Of a stretch of DNA of 64,000 bases, positions 16,826-25,766 are shown in pieces. Position numbers and translations under genes: made by a program. Under the pieces are notes generated by a model. That model made no database searches and was not told where the DNA came from. It saw only the letters and a list, made by a program, of their open reading frames with translations. The stretch's first letter is position 1; each line of letters starts with the position of its first letter. The DNA is from Paraurantiacibacter namhicola (GTDB lineage Bacteria > Pseudomonadota > Alphaproteobacteria > Sphingomonadales > Sphingomonadaceae): positions 124,001 to 188,000 of the forward strand of contig NZ_CP016545.1 of the NCBI RefSeq assembly GCF_001687545.1. Direction: 5' to 3'.

Positions 16826-19679
16826 CGAGCTTCTCCCCTCTCTGATCATAGAAGACCATGCCGGTCACTTCGGCGCGAATGGTCTTGCCCGGCATCGGGA
16901 TATGGAGTGTTTCGCCCATCCGGCCATGCCCGCCTGCGACCATGGCAATGGCGATGGAACGGCCCAGCGTGGCGCTCCAGTAACTCGAGGTGACATGGCC
17001 CAGCATGGTCATGGGCACAGGCTGGTTCGGATCGGCCACGATCTGCGCGCCTTCCTCCAGCACCTCTTCCGGATTTTCGGTCAGCAGGCCAACCAGCTGC
17101 TTGCGCCCGGCCGCGACGATGTCGGGGCGCTTCAGGCTGCGCATGCCCACGAAATCGGTCTTCTTCTTGCCAATGGCCCAGTCCATCGCCGCATCGGTGG
17201 GCGTGATCGTGCCGTCGGTGTCCTGGCCCACGATGATGTAGCCCTTCTCCGCACGCAGCACGTGCATCGTCTCGGTCCCGTAGGGCGTGATGCCATGCGC
17301 TGCGCCGGCTTCCATCAACCGCTCCCACAGCGCGCGGCCATAGGCGGCAGGCACGTTGATTTCGAAGCCGAGTTCGCCAGTAAAGCTGACGCGGAACAGG
17401 CGCGTGGGCACGCCGCAGATCTTGCCTTCGCGAACCGCCATGTGCGGGAAGGCTTCGGGCGAGAGGTCGATGCCCTCCACGAAGGGCGCAATGACGTCGC
17501 GCGCCTTCGGGCCCTGCAGCGCGATGACCGCCCATTGCTCTGTCGTGCTGGTCAGCCAGACGTCCAGGTCCGGCCATTCGGTCTGGAGGTAATCCTCCAT
17601 CATCGTCAGCACGCGCGGCGCGCCGCCGGTTGTGGTGGTCAGGTGGAAGCGGTCGTCCGCCAGCCGCGCGGAAACGCCGTCATCGGTGATGAAGCCGTCT
17701 TCCTTCAACATCAGGCCATAACGGCAGCGGCCCGGCTCCAGCATCTTCCACGGATTGGTGTACATGCGGTTGAGGAATTCGGCGGCATCCGGGCCGACGA
17801 CTTCGATCTTGCCAAGCGTCGAGGCATCGAAAATTCCCACACCCTCTCGCACCGCCAGGCACTCGCGGTTGACCGCAGCGTGCATGTCCTCGCCGCCTTG
17901 CGGGAAATAGCGCGCCCGGCGCCACTGGGCGACAGGCTCGAACACCGCGCCGTGTTCCTCGGCCCAGCCGTCGATATTGGTCGTGCGCGTCGCCTGGAAC
18001 AGCGCGTCCTTCGCATGCCCCGCCATCGCGCCGAAGGTCTGCGGTGTATAGGGCGGGCGGAAGGTGGTCAGGCCGATCTGCGGGATCGGGCGGCTGAGCG
18101 CGGTGGAGGCAAGCTGCAGGCCGTTGAGGTTGCTCGTCTTGCCCTGGTCGGTCGCCATGCCGGTGGTGGTGTAGCGCTTGATATGCTCGATCGACTTGAA
18201 GCCTTCGCGCACGGCAAGGGCGATGTCCTTGGCGGTCACATCGTTCTGGAAATCGACGAATGCCTTGACGGTGGCCGGGTCCTTGGGCGTGGGCAGGCGG
18301 TCCAGATTGACCCCGCCCCCGAAATCCCATGCGCCCCCGCACGCGCCAACACAGCGGACGTTCTCATGCGGCTTGTCAGGCAGATAAGCGCCCCATGTGT
18401 CATCCCAGGTGATCGAACCCTTCGAATGCGACCAGAGGTGGATGCTGGGTGTCCAGCCCCCCGCCATCAGCAGCGCATCGCAGGCGATCTTGCTGCGACG
18501 CGAACCGTCATTGCCGGCAATGGAAATGCCCGAAACCGCATGGCGGCCTTCAACTTCGAACACGCTGGCATCGAGGTGGTAGGAAATGCCCCGGTCGCGC
18601 GCGGCGTCGATCAGGTCACCCGGCACATCGGCCCGGTAATCGACGATGGCGGCGACCTTTACGCCGGCATCCTGCATGGCAAATGCATCGTGCCAGCCGC
18701 TGTCGTGACAGGCCATCAGCGCGACATTGCGGCCCACCGCCACGCCGTAGCGGTGGAGATAGGTCCGCGCGGCCGAAGCCAGCATCACGCCGGGCGTATC
18801 ATTGCCTTCGAAAACCAGCGGACGCTCGATCGCGCCCTGCGCCAGCACCACTTCGCCTGCGCGGATGCGCCACAGCTTTTCGCGGGGGCCATTGCCGGTT
18901 TCCGGCAGGTGATCCGTCAGCCGCTCGATCGCGGTGATGAAATTGTCGTGATAATAACCGAGCGCCGTGGTCCGCCGCAGGATGCGGACATTCTCAGCCT
19001 GCTCCAGCTCGCGCACGGAAGCCTCAAGCGCGGGCCATTGCGCCGGGTCGGACAGCGCGCCGCCGCCCAGCTCGTCCTGCTCGTCCACCAGCACCACCCG
19101 CCCGCCGGCCCGCGCCGCTTCCAAGGCGGCTTCGATACCAGCCGGGCCAGCGCCGACGACCAGCACTTCGGCATGGAGGTATTCGGCAGTGTAATGATCG
19201 GGATCGGGCAGTTCGGGCGCGTCGCCCAGTCCCGCCATCTTGCGGATCGCAGGCTCGTACAGCTTCTCCCAGAAGCTGCGCGGCCACATGAAGGTCTTGT
19301 TGTAAAAACCCGCAGGGAAGAAGCGCCCCAGCCGGTCGTTGATCGCGCCGAAATCCGTCTTGAGAGACGGCCAGCGGTTCTGGCTGCGCGCGTCGAGGCC
19401 GCTGTAGATCTCGACCATGGTGGCGCGCAGGTTCGGCGTGAAGCGGCCCGGCCCGCGGTCGACGGAGACCAGCGCATTGGCCTCTTCCGTGCCGGCCGAC
19501 ATCAGCCCGCGCGGCCGGTGGTATTTGAAGCTGCGCCCGAACAGCGTTTCGCCATCGGCCAGCAGCGCGCTCGCCAGCGTATCGCCGGCAAAGCCTTCGC
19601 GCGCCGTGCCGTCCCACTGGAAGGCGACCGGCTTAGAGCGATCGATCCGCCCCAGTCCCTCTACGCGCCAGCCGCTCAT
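16818..19679 (-). CDS. soxA: Sarcosine oxidase alpha subunit
   Basis: A 953-aa subunit that binds NAD and tetrahydrofolate and converts the imine formed on SoxB to 5,10-methylene-THF plus glycine. In order: an N-terminal 2Fe-2S-like (SoxA_A3) domain without the full Cys set, a nucleotide-binding Rossmann motif VVGAGPAGIEA near residue 170, a middle NAD domain, and a C-terminal GcvT-like folate domain (FEVVGPDAAEFLNR, GELGFEINVP, DFVGMRSLKRP). The start overlaps the soxD stop as ATGA (19676-19679). Length is normal for the family (about 960-1000 aa). Confidence 0.95.
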   Translation of the reverse strand: MSGWRVEGLGRIDRSKPVAFQWDGTAREGFAGDTLASALLADGETLFGRSFKYHRPRGLMSAGTEEANALVSVDRGPGRFTPNLRATMVEIYSGLDARSQNRWPSLKTDFGAINDRLGRFFPAGFYNKTFMWPRSFWEKLYEPAIRKMAGLGDAPELPDPDHYTAEYLHAEVLVVGAGPAGIEAALEAARAGGRVVLVDEQDELGGGALSDPAQWPALEASVRELEQAENVRILRRTTALGYYHDNFITAIERLTDHLPETGNGPREKLWRIRAGEVVLAQGAIERPLVFEGNDTPGVMLASAARTYLHRYGVAVGRNVALMACHDSGWHDAFAMQDAGVKVAAIVDYRADVPGDLIDAARDRGISYHLDASVFEVEGRHAVSGISIAGNDGSRRSKIACDALLMAGGWTPSIHLWSHSKGSITWDDTWGAYLPDKPHENVRCVGACGGAWDFGGGVNLDRLPTPKDPATVKAFVDFQNDVTAKDIALAVREGFKSIEHIKRYTTTGMATDQGKTSNLNGLQLASTALSRPIPQIGLTTFRPPYTPQTFGAMAGHAKDALFQATRTTNIDGWAEEHGAVFEPVAQWRRARYFPQGGEDMHAAVNRECLAVREGVGIFDASTLGKIEVVGPDAAEFLNRMYTNPWKMLEPGRCRYGLMLKEDGFITDDGVSARLADDRFHLTTTTGGAPRVLTMMEDYLQTEWPDLDVWLTSTTEQWAVIALQGPKARDVIAPFVEGIDLSPEAFPHMAVREGKICGVPTRLFRVSFTGELGFEINVPAAYGRALWERLMEAGAAHGITPYGTETMHVLRAEKGYIIVGQDTDGTITPTDAAMDWAIGKKKTDFVGMRSLKRPDIVAAGRKQLVGLLTENPEEVLEEGAQIVADPNQPVPMTMLGHVTSSYWSATLGRSIAIAMVAGGHGRMGETLHIPMPGKTIRAEVTGMVFYDQRGEKLDG

Positions 19680-19948
19680 TTGCGAGGCTCCCCGGCCTTG
19701 TAGGTCACTTCGAACTTGTCGCTCACCGTGTCGCGCACGGCATTGAAGAAGCGCCCGCAGCCAAAACTGTGCCGCCAGCGTTCATTGTGGCGACCGCGCG
19801 GGTTGGCGCGCACGAAAAGGTATTTCTCCCACTGCTCGTCCGACAGGGCGGCAGGGTCGAGCGGGCGCGCGATATGGGCTTCGCCGGCATAGGTGAACTC
19901 CACCTCCGGCAGGTCCTGTTCGCAATAGGGGCAGCGGATCAGCAGCAT
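19676..19948 (-). CDS. soxD: Sarcosine oxidase delta subunit
   Basis: A 90-aa zinc-binding subunit. CPYC at residues 6-9 and the later RWRHSFGCGRFF block (His and Cys) supply the zinc ligands, matching SoxD. It starts 1 nt after soxB ends and overlaps soxA by 4 nt, giving the classic soxBDA order. It has a structural role in the heterotetramer. Confidence 0.95.
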   Translation of the reverse strand: MLLIRCPYCEQDLPEVEFTYAGEAHIARPLDPAALSDEQWEKYLFVRANPRGRHNERWRHSFGCGRFFNAVRDTVSDKFEVTYKAGEPRK

Positions 19949-19949
19949 A

Positions 19950-21203
19950 TCAGTGCGCCACCGCAGCAGCGGCGGCCTCGTCGATCAGGCGCCCGTTGCG
20001 GAATCGCTCCAGCGTGAAGGGCGCATTGATGCGGTGCGGTTCGTCCTTGGCGATGGTCCAGGCCAGCAGGTCCGCCGCGCCAGGCGTGGCCTTGAAGCCG
20101 CCGGTGCCCCAGCCGCAATTCACATACAGGCCCTTCACCGGCGTCTTGCCCAGGATCGCCGAGCGGTCGGGCGTCACATCCACCGTCCCTGCCCAGCTAC
20201 GCAGCATGCGCATGCGGCGGAAGATCGGGAAGATCTCGCAGATGGCCGCGATATTGTGCTCGATAATGTGGGAGGCGCCGCGCTGGGAATAGCTGACATA
20301 CTGGTCCGTACCCGCACCGATCACCAGCTCGCCCTTGTCGCTCTGGCTCATGTAGGCATGGACCGTGTTCGACATGACGACACAGGGGAAGACCGGCTTC
20401 ACCGGCTCGCTGACCAGCGCCTGCAGCGGATAGCTCTCCAGCGGAAAATCGAGCCCGGCCATCTTCATGATCAGCGAGCTGTTGCCTGCCGCCGAAACAC
20501 CGATCTTCTTCGCGCCGATGAAACCGCGCTGGGTCTCCACGCCTTGCACCGCGCCGTCGGCCCCGCGGCGGATGCCAGTGACGGCGCAGTTCTGGATGAT
20601 GTCCACGCCCAGCGCCGCAGCCGCGCGGGCATAGCCCCAGGCCACGCTGTCATGCCGTGCCGTGCCGCCGCGCCGCTGCAGGGCCGCGCCCAGCACGGGA
20701 TAGCGCGCGGCCGGATCGATCGACAGCGGCGGGCAGTATTCCTTCGCTTCTTCCGGGGTCAGCCATTCATTGTCGACACCGTTCAGGCGATTGGCATGGA
20801 TGTGCCGCTTGAAGCTCTGAACGTCGTGCACATTATGCGCCAGCATCAGCACGCCGCGCTTGGAATACATGACGTTGTAATTGAGGTCCTGGCTCAGCCC
20901 GTCCCACAGCTTCACCGAATGGTCGTAGAGATGCGCGCTCTCATCATAGAGGTAATTGGAGCGGATGATCGTGGTGTTGCGGCCCGTGTTGCCGCCGCCC
21001 AGCCAGCCCTTCTCGATCACGGCGACATTGGTGATGCCGTGCTTCTTCGCCAGGTAATAGGCGGCACCCAGCCCGTGCCCGCCCGCGCCCACGATGATGA
21101 CATCGTAGGATTTCTTGGGCGCGGCGTCGGGCCATTGCTCCGGCCACGCCTTGTGGTGGCCGAGTGCCTTGGCGAACAGGGAAAGGGCGCTGAACTTCAC
21201 CAT
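19950..21203 (-). CDS. soxB: Sarcosine oxidase beta subunit
   Basis: A 417-aa flavoprotein that oxidises sarcosine. The FAD-binding GAGGHG lies at residues 39-44. His184 in [12 protein letters not shown] corresponds to the His that carries covalent FMN in characterised SoxB, so both flavin sites look intact. The C-terminus has [14 protein letters not shown]. It starts 4 nt after the dimethylglycine dehydrogenase-like gene ends, so dimethylglycine and sarcosine oxidation appear to be cotranscribed. Confidence 0.95.
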   Translation of the reverse strand: MVKFSALSLFAKALGHHKAWPEQWPDAAPKKSYDVIIVGAGGHGLGAAYYLAKKHGITNVAVIEKGWLGGGNTGRNTTIIRSNYLYDESAHLYDHSVKLWDGLSQDLNYNVMYSKRGVLMLAHNVHDVQSFKRHIHANRLNGVDNEWLTPEEAKEYCPPLSIDPAARYPVLGAALQRRGGTARHDSVAWGYARAAAALGVDIIQNCAVTGIRRGADGAVQGVETQRGFIGAKKIGVSAAGNSSLIMKMAGLDFPLESYPLQALVSEPVKPVFPCVVMSNTVHAYMSQSDKGELVIGAGTDQYVSYSQRGASHIIEHNIAAICEIFPIFRRMRMLRSWAGTVDVTPDRSAILGKTPVKGLYVNCGWGTGGFKATPGAADLLAWTIAKDEPHRINAPFTLERFRNGRLIDEAAAAAVAH

Positions 21204-21207
21204 CGGA

Positions 21208-23715
21208 TCAGGCGCGCAGGGCCTCGTTTTCAGGGTCGAACGGGCTGTCGGGGATGACCACGGCCCTGTGGCGCTTGCCTAGGATCGCAATTTCCAGCTC
21301 GGTGCCGGGTTCGGCCAGGTCGGGTCGGACCATGGACAGAGCCAGGCTCTTGCCCACGCGCCAGCCATAACCGCCGGAGGTTACGCGCCCGACCAGCTCG
21401 TCGCCCTGGTAGATCGCTTCGGAGCCGCGGGCATCGGCATCGGTCACGTCCATGACCTCCATCGTCACCAGCGTGTTGCTCAGCCCGGCAGCCTGCCGCT
21501 CCAGCAGGCGCTCGCGCCCGTGGAAGTGTTCCTTCTTCTTCGAAATGAAGCGATCGAGCCCGCTTTCATGCGCGGAGTATTCGATCGAAAGCTCGCGCGG
21601 GATCAGCTTGTAGCTTTTCTCCATCGCCATCAGCACCATGGCGCGAATGCCGAAGGGCTTGATTTCGAACTCCTCGCCCGCCGCCATCAGCTGGTCGAAG
21701 ATGTAGTTCTGCATCTCGATCGGGTGATGGATTTCCCAGCCCAGCTCGCCGATGAAGTTCACGCGCAGGGCGTGGACCGGCGCCGTGCCGATGCTGATCT
21801 TCTGGCCGGTCAGCCAGGGGAAGGCCTCGTTCGACAGGTCGGCGCGCGTCACCTTGGACAGCACGTCGCGCGCCCGCGGGCCGGCCAGCACCAGCACGCC
21901 CATGCTGGTGGTCAGCCGTTCGAACGTGACAGAACCATCGGTCGGCATCGCCTTCTTCAGGTAATCGTGATCGTGCCGCTCATAGGCACCAGCGGAGACG
22001 AGGTAGAACTCCTGCTCGCCCGTCTTGTAGACGGTGAATTCGCTGCGCACGCCGCCTTCGCTGGTGAGCAGATAGCTGAGGCAGAGGCGGCCGACCGTCT
22101 TGGGCACGAAATTGGTCAGCAGGCCGCCCAGCCAGTCCGCCGCGCCCGGGCCGGAGATACGGCATTTGGCAAATGGCGACATGTCCTGGATGCCGACCTT
22201 GCTGGTGACGTGCTTCACCTCGTTGCCGACATGCTCGAAATAGTTGGAGCGGCGGAACGACCATTTTTCCTGGATCGGCGCACCATCGTGAACCGGGTGG
22301 TTGTGGTTCAGCAGCACGTCGGTCTTGCCGAGCTCCTCTTCGGAAACCTCGTAGCCTTCCGGTGCGAACCAATTGGGCCGTTCCCAGCCGAACACCGTGC
22401 CGAACACCGCGCCCAGGTCCTTCATCCGGTCATAGCAGGGCGTGCGGCGCAGGCCGCGGCCCGCTTCGCGTTCCTCGTCCGGATAATGGACGGTGAAGAC
22501 CTTGGCGTAGGCTTCCTCGTTCTTCTCGATCAGATAGCCTTCGCCCGCATATTCGCCGAAGCGGCGGGGGTCGACGCCCATCATGTCGATGGTCGGTTCG
22601 CCGTCCACGATCCAGTGGGCCAGCTGCCAGCCTGCACCGCCTGCGGCCGTGATGCCGAAGCTGTGGCCTTCGTTCAGCCAGAAATTCTTGCGGTCCCAGG
22701 CCGGGCCGATAATCGGCGAGCCGTCGGGCGTATAGGCGATGGCGCCGTTATAGACCTTCTTCACGCCCACTTCGCCAAACGCCGGTACGCGGTCGATCGC
22801 CGTTTCGATATGTGGCATCAGCCGTTCCAAATCGTCCGGGAACAGTTCGTATTCGCTGTTGACGGCAGGTCCGTCCACGTAGCAGGCAGGCGCGCCAACC
22901 TCGTACGGGCCGAGCAGCAGGCCGCCGGCCTCCTCGCGCATGTACCAGCTGGAATCGCTCTCGCGCAGGACGCCAAGCTCTGGCAGGCCCTGTGCGCGCC
23001 GCTCCATGATCAGCGGGTGCTGTTCAGTGACGAAATACTGGTGCTCCACGGGGATCACCGGAATATCGAGGCCGACCATCTTGCCGGTCTGGCGCGCGAA
23101 ATTGCCGGTGCAGGACACCACATGCTCGCAGGTGATGTCGCCCTGGTCGGTGGAGACGACCCACTCGCCATTGGCCTTCTGCGTAATGCCGGTGACGGTC
23201 GTGTTGCGATGGATCTTTGCGCCGCGCTGGCGCGCACCCTTTGCCAGCGCCTGCGTTAGATCGGCCGGCTGGATATAGCCATCGTCCGGATGGCGGATCG
23301 CGCCGATGATGTCGTGCGTTTCGGCCAGCGGCCAGATTTCCTTCACCTCGTCCGGCGTCAGGAAATCGCAATGCACGCCGATCGTCTTCGCGACGCCTGC
23401 GTAATAATGATACTCGTCCATCCGGTCCTGCGTCTTGGCGAGGCGGATGTTCGACACGCGCGAGAAACCGACGTTCAGCTCGGTCTCCTCCTCCAGCGTG
23501 GGATAGAAATCGACCGAGTACTGGTGGATCTTGCCGACAGAATAGGAGAGATTGAACAGCGGCAGCAGGCCGGCGGCATGCCAGGTCGAACCGCTGGTCA
23601 GTTCCTTGCGTTCGATCAGCACCACATCGGACCAGCCGAGCTTGGCGAGATGGTAGAGCGTACTCACGCCCACCACGCCCCCGCCGATCACAACCACTCG
23701 CGCGTTTGTCGTCAT
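21208..23715 (-). CDS. FAD-dependent dimethylglycine dehydrogenase-like protein (DAO plus GcvT)
   Basis: An 835-aa two-domain enzyme: N-terminal DAO-type FAD domain ([12 protein letters not shown] about residue 10; [10 protein letters not shown], the region carrying the covalent-FAD His in DMGDH) and C-terminal GcvT-like THF domain (from about 460: GISDMSPFAK-like block, [30 protein letters not shown]). DMGDH removes one methyl from dimethylglycine, giving sarcosine and methylene-THF. The ATG at 23715 is used; a TTG at 23727 is in frame and no strong ribosome binding site decides between them. First gene of a minus-strand run reaching to 13240. Sarcosine dehydrogenase is an alternative, less likely with soxBDAG directly downstream. 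Confidence 0.85.
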   Translation of the reverse strand: MTTNARVVVIGGGVVGVSTLYHLAKLGWSDVVLIERKELTSGSTWHAAGLLPLFNLSYSVGKIHQYSVDFYPTLEEETELNVGFSRVSNIRLAKTQDRMDEYHYYAGVAKTIGVHCDFLTPDEVKEIWPLAETHDIIGAIRHPDDGYIQPADLTQALAKGARQRGAKIHRNTTVTGITQKANGEWVVSTDQGDITCEHVVSCTGNFARQTGKMVGLDIPVIPVEHQYFVTEQHPLIMERRAQGLPELGVLRESDSSWYMREEAGGLLLGPYEVGAPACYVDGPAVNSEYELFPDDLERLMPHIETAIDRVPAFGEVGVKKVYNGAIAYTPDGSPIIGPAWDRKNFWLNEGHSFGITAAGGAGWQLAHWIVDGEPTIDMMGVDPRRFGEYAGEGYLIEKNEEAYAKVFTVHYPDEEREAGRGLRRTPCYDRMKDLGAVFGTVFGWERPNWFAPEGYEVSEEELGKTDVLLNHNHPVHDGAPIQEKWSFRRSNYFEHVGNEVKHVTSKVGIQDMSPFAKCRISGPGAADWLGGLLTNFVPKTVGRLCLSYLLTSEGGVRSEFTVYKTGEQEFYLVSAGAYERHDHDYLKKAMPTDGSVTFERLTTSMGVLVLAGPRARDVLSKVTRADLSNEAFPWLTGQKISIGTAPVHALRVNFIGELGWEIHHPIEMQNYIFDQLMAAGEEFEIKPFGIRAMVLMAMEKSYKLIPRELSIEYSAHESGLDRFISKKKEHFHGRERLLERQAAGLSNTLVTMEVMDVTDADARGSEAIYQGDELVGRVTSGGYGWRVGKSLALSMVRPDLAEPGTELEIAILGKRHRAVVIPDSPFDPENEALRA

Positions 23716-24063
23716 AGTCACTGGCAAAATCCGTCCGAGAATCCGTGGGACAACCCCTGAGGCTCATATGCATTGCGCGGGGGCGGGTTCGCAACGCGCA
23801 GAACCTGCATTCGGCATACTAATGCTCGGGATTAGTGCGATCCCGGCAGGCCGGGCGCTGCGGGCAAGGAATCCCCGATTTCCGCCGGTTGCGCACGGGC
23901 TGCCGCGAACCCGCCAGCCCGCTGCCAGGCCGTGTCATAACATTTGCAAATGTCTTGCTGGTGCGGTGCAGATGAACGGCAATTGCTTTCGGCAATCGTG
24001 CTCGGCATCAGGCCCGCCATTGGTCGGAGGGGCAATGCCGCTTCGGGAAGAGGGAATGGCCAG
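23716..24063. other. Divergent intergenic region between DMGDH-like gene and folD
   Basis: A 348-bp stretch without a convincing gene. It must hold the promoters of the DMGDH-sox run (leftward) and folD-folB (rightward). A 14-bp perfect palindrome lies at 23940-23953. A weak 102-codon frame across it has no recognisable features and runs into folD in another frame. Confidence 0.6.
23940..23953. promoter_or_regulatory. 14-bp perfect palindrome, candidate operator
   Basis: ACATTTGCAAATGT reads identically on both strands. It lies about 225 bp upstream of the DMGDH-like start and about 110 bp upstream of the folD start, in an AT-richer patch of a GC-rich region, which is typical of a dimeric repressor site or a promoter. 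No regulator can be assigned. Confidence 0.4.
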
Positions 24064-24942
24064 TTGGCGAATTTGATCGATGGGCGCGCGCTTGCGCGAA
24101 GCCTGGATGAAGAAACGCGGGCCGGAGTGGCCGAGCGCATAGCCGCCGGGCACGAGGCGCCGGGGCTCGCCGTGGTGCTGGTCGGCAGCGATCCGGCGAG
24201 CGAGGTCTACGTCTCGCACAAGATCCGGGCCTGCGCGCGCGTTGGCATTGTCAGTTACGAGCACCGCCTGCCGGAAAGCACCTCGCAGGATGCCCTGCTG
24301 ACGCTGATCGCAAGGCTCAATGTCGACCCTACCGTCCATGGCATACTCGTGCAGGTTCCCCTGCCGCCGCATATCGAGGCAGGCGTGATCCTTGGCGCGA
24401 TCGACCCGGCCAAGGATGTCGACGGGTTCCATCCGGTCAATGTGGGCCGCCTGTCGACCGGCACGGGCGGGCTGGTCCCCTGCACCCCGCTGGGTGTAAT
24501 GAAGCTGCTCGATACCGTGATCGATGACCTGACGGGCATGAACGTGGTCGTGATCGGGAAATCGAACATCGTGGGCAAGCCGATTGCCATGCTGCTGCTG
24601 GAGCGCGAGGCCACCGTCACTGTCACGCATATAGAGACGCGCGGCCTGCCCGAGATCGCGCGGCGGGCCGATGTCATCATCGCGGCCGCCGGCGCGCCGC
24701 GCCTGGTGCGCGGCTTCTGGGTCAAGCAGGGCGCCGTGCTGATCGACGTGGGCATCACCCGCGCCGCGCGCGAGGATGGCGGCGAGAACCTGGTGGGCGA
24801 TATCGCCATCGACGAAATGGAACATGCCAAGGCGGTCACGCCTGTGCCGGGTGGTGTCGGTCCGATGACCATCGCCTGCCTGCTGGCCAATACATTGAAG
24901 GCGGCGCGCAACGCCGGGAAGGGTCAAGATGGCAGGGATTAG
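24064..24942 (+). CDS. folD: Methylene-THF dehydrogenase / methenyl-THF cyclohydrolase
   Basis: Interconverts 5,10-methylene-THF, methenyl-THF and 10-formyl-THF. Motifs: catalytic Tyr49 and Lys53 (YVSHK), VQVPLP (a V-for-L variant of the usual VQLPLP), DVDGFHP, CTPLGV, GKSNIVGKP and TPVPGGVGPMT. There is no in-frame ATG near the family N-terminus, so TTG at 24064 is chosen: GGAAGAGGG lies just upstream and it places Tyr and Lys where E. coli FolD has Tyr50 and Lys54. TTG at 24073 is an alternative. It overlaps folB by 14 nt. Context suggests it oxidises C1 units arriving from the demethylases. Confidence 0.93.
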   Translation: MANLIDGRALARSLDEETRAGVAERIAAGHEAPGLAVVLVGSDPASEVYVSHKIRACARVGIVSYEHRLPESTSQDALLTLIARLNVDPTVHGILVQVPLPPHIEAGVILGAIDPAKDVDGFHPVNVGRLSTGTGGLVPCTPLGVMKLLDTVIDDLTGMNVVVIGKSNIVGKPIAMLLLEREATVTVTHIETRGLPEIARRADVIIAAAGAPRLVRGFWVKQGAVLIDVGITRAAREDGGENLVGDIAIDEMEHAKAVTPVPGGVGPMTIACLLANTLKAARNAGKGQDGRD

Positions 24943-25285
24943 TGCGACAACCATCGTGCGGGTGCGCGATTATCCGGTGCTGGCCGATATCGGCATAAAT
25001 CCCGACGAGATCGGCCGGCGGCAGCCGCTGGTAGTGAATGTGGAGGTGGAGATTGCGGCTCCTTCTGTCAGCGATATCGAACAGACGCTGGATTATCGCT
25101 GGATCGTTTCCGAGATCGACGCGCTGGCATTGGTCCACATCCCGCTGATCGAAACCTTCGCCCACCGCCTGGGCGAGAAATGCGTCGGGATGGACAATGT
25201 GACGGGCGCGGATATCTCGATCGACAAACCCTTCGCCATCACGCGCGGAATGGCCGGCACAAGGGTACAGGTCCGCCGCGACTGA
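24929..25285 (+). CDS. folB: Dihydroneopterin aldolase family protein
   Basis: A 118-aa FolB-fold protein (VRVRDYPVLADIGINPDE at the start, DYRWIVSEIDALA, FAHRLGEKC, ISIDKPFAI). FolB cleaves dihydroneopterin in folate biosynthesis. Overlap with folD by 14 nt indicates coupling. It may raise the folate supply for the C1 pathway, or be a duplicate recruited to this locus; whether the genome has another folB cannot be seen here. The island attachment site begins 28 nt after its stop. Confidence 0.8.
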   Translation: MAGISATTIVRVRDYPVLADIGINPDEIGRRQPLVVNVEVEIAAPSVSDIEQTLDYRWIVSEIDALALVHIPLIETFAHRLGEKCVGMDNVTGADISIDKPFAITRGMAGTRVQVRRD

Positions 25286-25313
25286 AAGCCGCTTTCAAGC
25301 CGGATTTTCGCGA

Positions 25314-25339
25314 AAATGGTGCCCAGAAGAGGACTCGAA
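25314..25339 (-). repeat. Left attachment site (attL): 26-bp copy of tRNA-Leu 3' end
   Basis: A 26-bp exact match to 37132-37157, the T-arm/acceptor 3' end of the tRNA-Leu gene plus 3 flanking bases. This is the duplicated core made by tyrosine-integrase insertion, and it marks the left end of the island. It is not a tRNA gene: the bases beyond it do not fold into the rest of a tRNA. Confidence 0.9.
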
Positions 25340-25766
25340 TATGTGCATTAACAAATTGTTCTAGCTCATATTTTCGATTAGCCGTCCAAAAGTGGCCCCC
25401 AAATTGGCCCCCAAGCTAGCTTCTTTACCCGAAATAGTTTGGTCGCTTGCTCAGTCTCGCAGTTTCTCAGCGGGCCAACCCCAGTACGAGTACAGGTGTT
25501 CGCCCGCCCCTTCGCGATACTTCAATTAGACATCCATTCGAAACCGCGTTCCTACAGGATGGGAAGCTAACGAGGAATCGCATTCAACGTCCAGGCTTTG
25601 GGGAAATGGCTGACCCCGCGCCGGACGAACGTGTCTCGTCCCGTGCTTTCCGCCAACACGACCGGAATCATAAACTTCAACGATGATTTTGGTGTAGCCC
25701 CGCATTGCCATATGAGCTCCATTTACTCATCACTCTGCACTAAACGCCACTACCGCAAATTCCGCC
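25340..25766. other. Non-coding left end of the island
   Basis: 427 bp between attL and the end of the helicase gene. It contains the paired TGGCCCCCAA repeats at 25393-25414. Short plus-strand frames (for example 25447-25686) show no ribosome binding site or recognisable domain and are not called. Confidence 0.6.
25393..25414 (+). repeat. Paired arm-type repeats near attL
   Basis: TGGCCCCCAA at 25393-25402 and 25405-25414, 12 bp apart, about 54 bp inside attL. The same 12-bp spacing of TGGCCCCCA occurs near the other end at 37001 and 37013. Symmetric placement suggests arm-type binding sites of the integrase encoded at 35733-36968 (inference). Confidence 0.6.

Noticed and set aside
16740-19703. 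987-codon open frame on the plus strand opposite soxA
   Set aside because: Antisense to a clear soxA with full domain structure. High GC makes long stop-free shadow frames; composition is His/Arg/Ala-rich with no domain.
23768-24076. 102-codon plus-strand frame in the DMGDH/folD intergenic region
   Set aside because: No domain, spans the palindrome and the folD start in another frame; looks like promoter DNA.
25283-25297. Short TGAAAGC/GCTTTCA hairpin at the folB stop as a terminator
   Set aside because: Loop is too tight, and the following T-run is short and distant; too weak to call.
25314-25339. Possible second tRNA-Leu at the left island end
   Set aside because: Only the last 23 nt of the tRNA are present; it is the att duplication.
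25447-25686. 79-codon plus-strand frame at the left end of the island
   Set aside because: No ribosome binding site, no recognisable sequence, opposite to all cargo genes.
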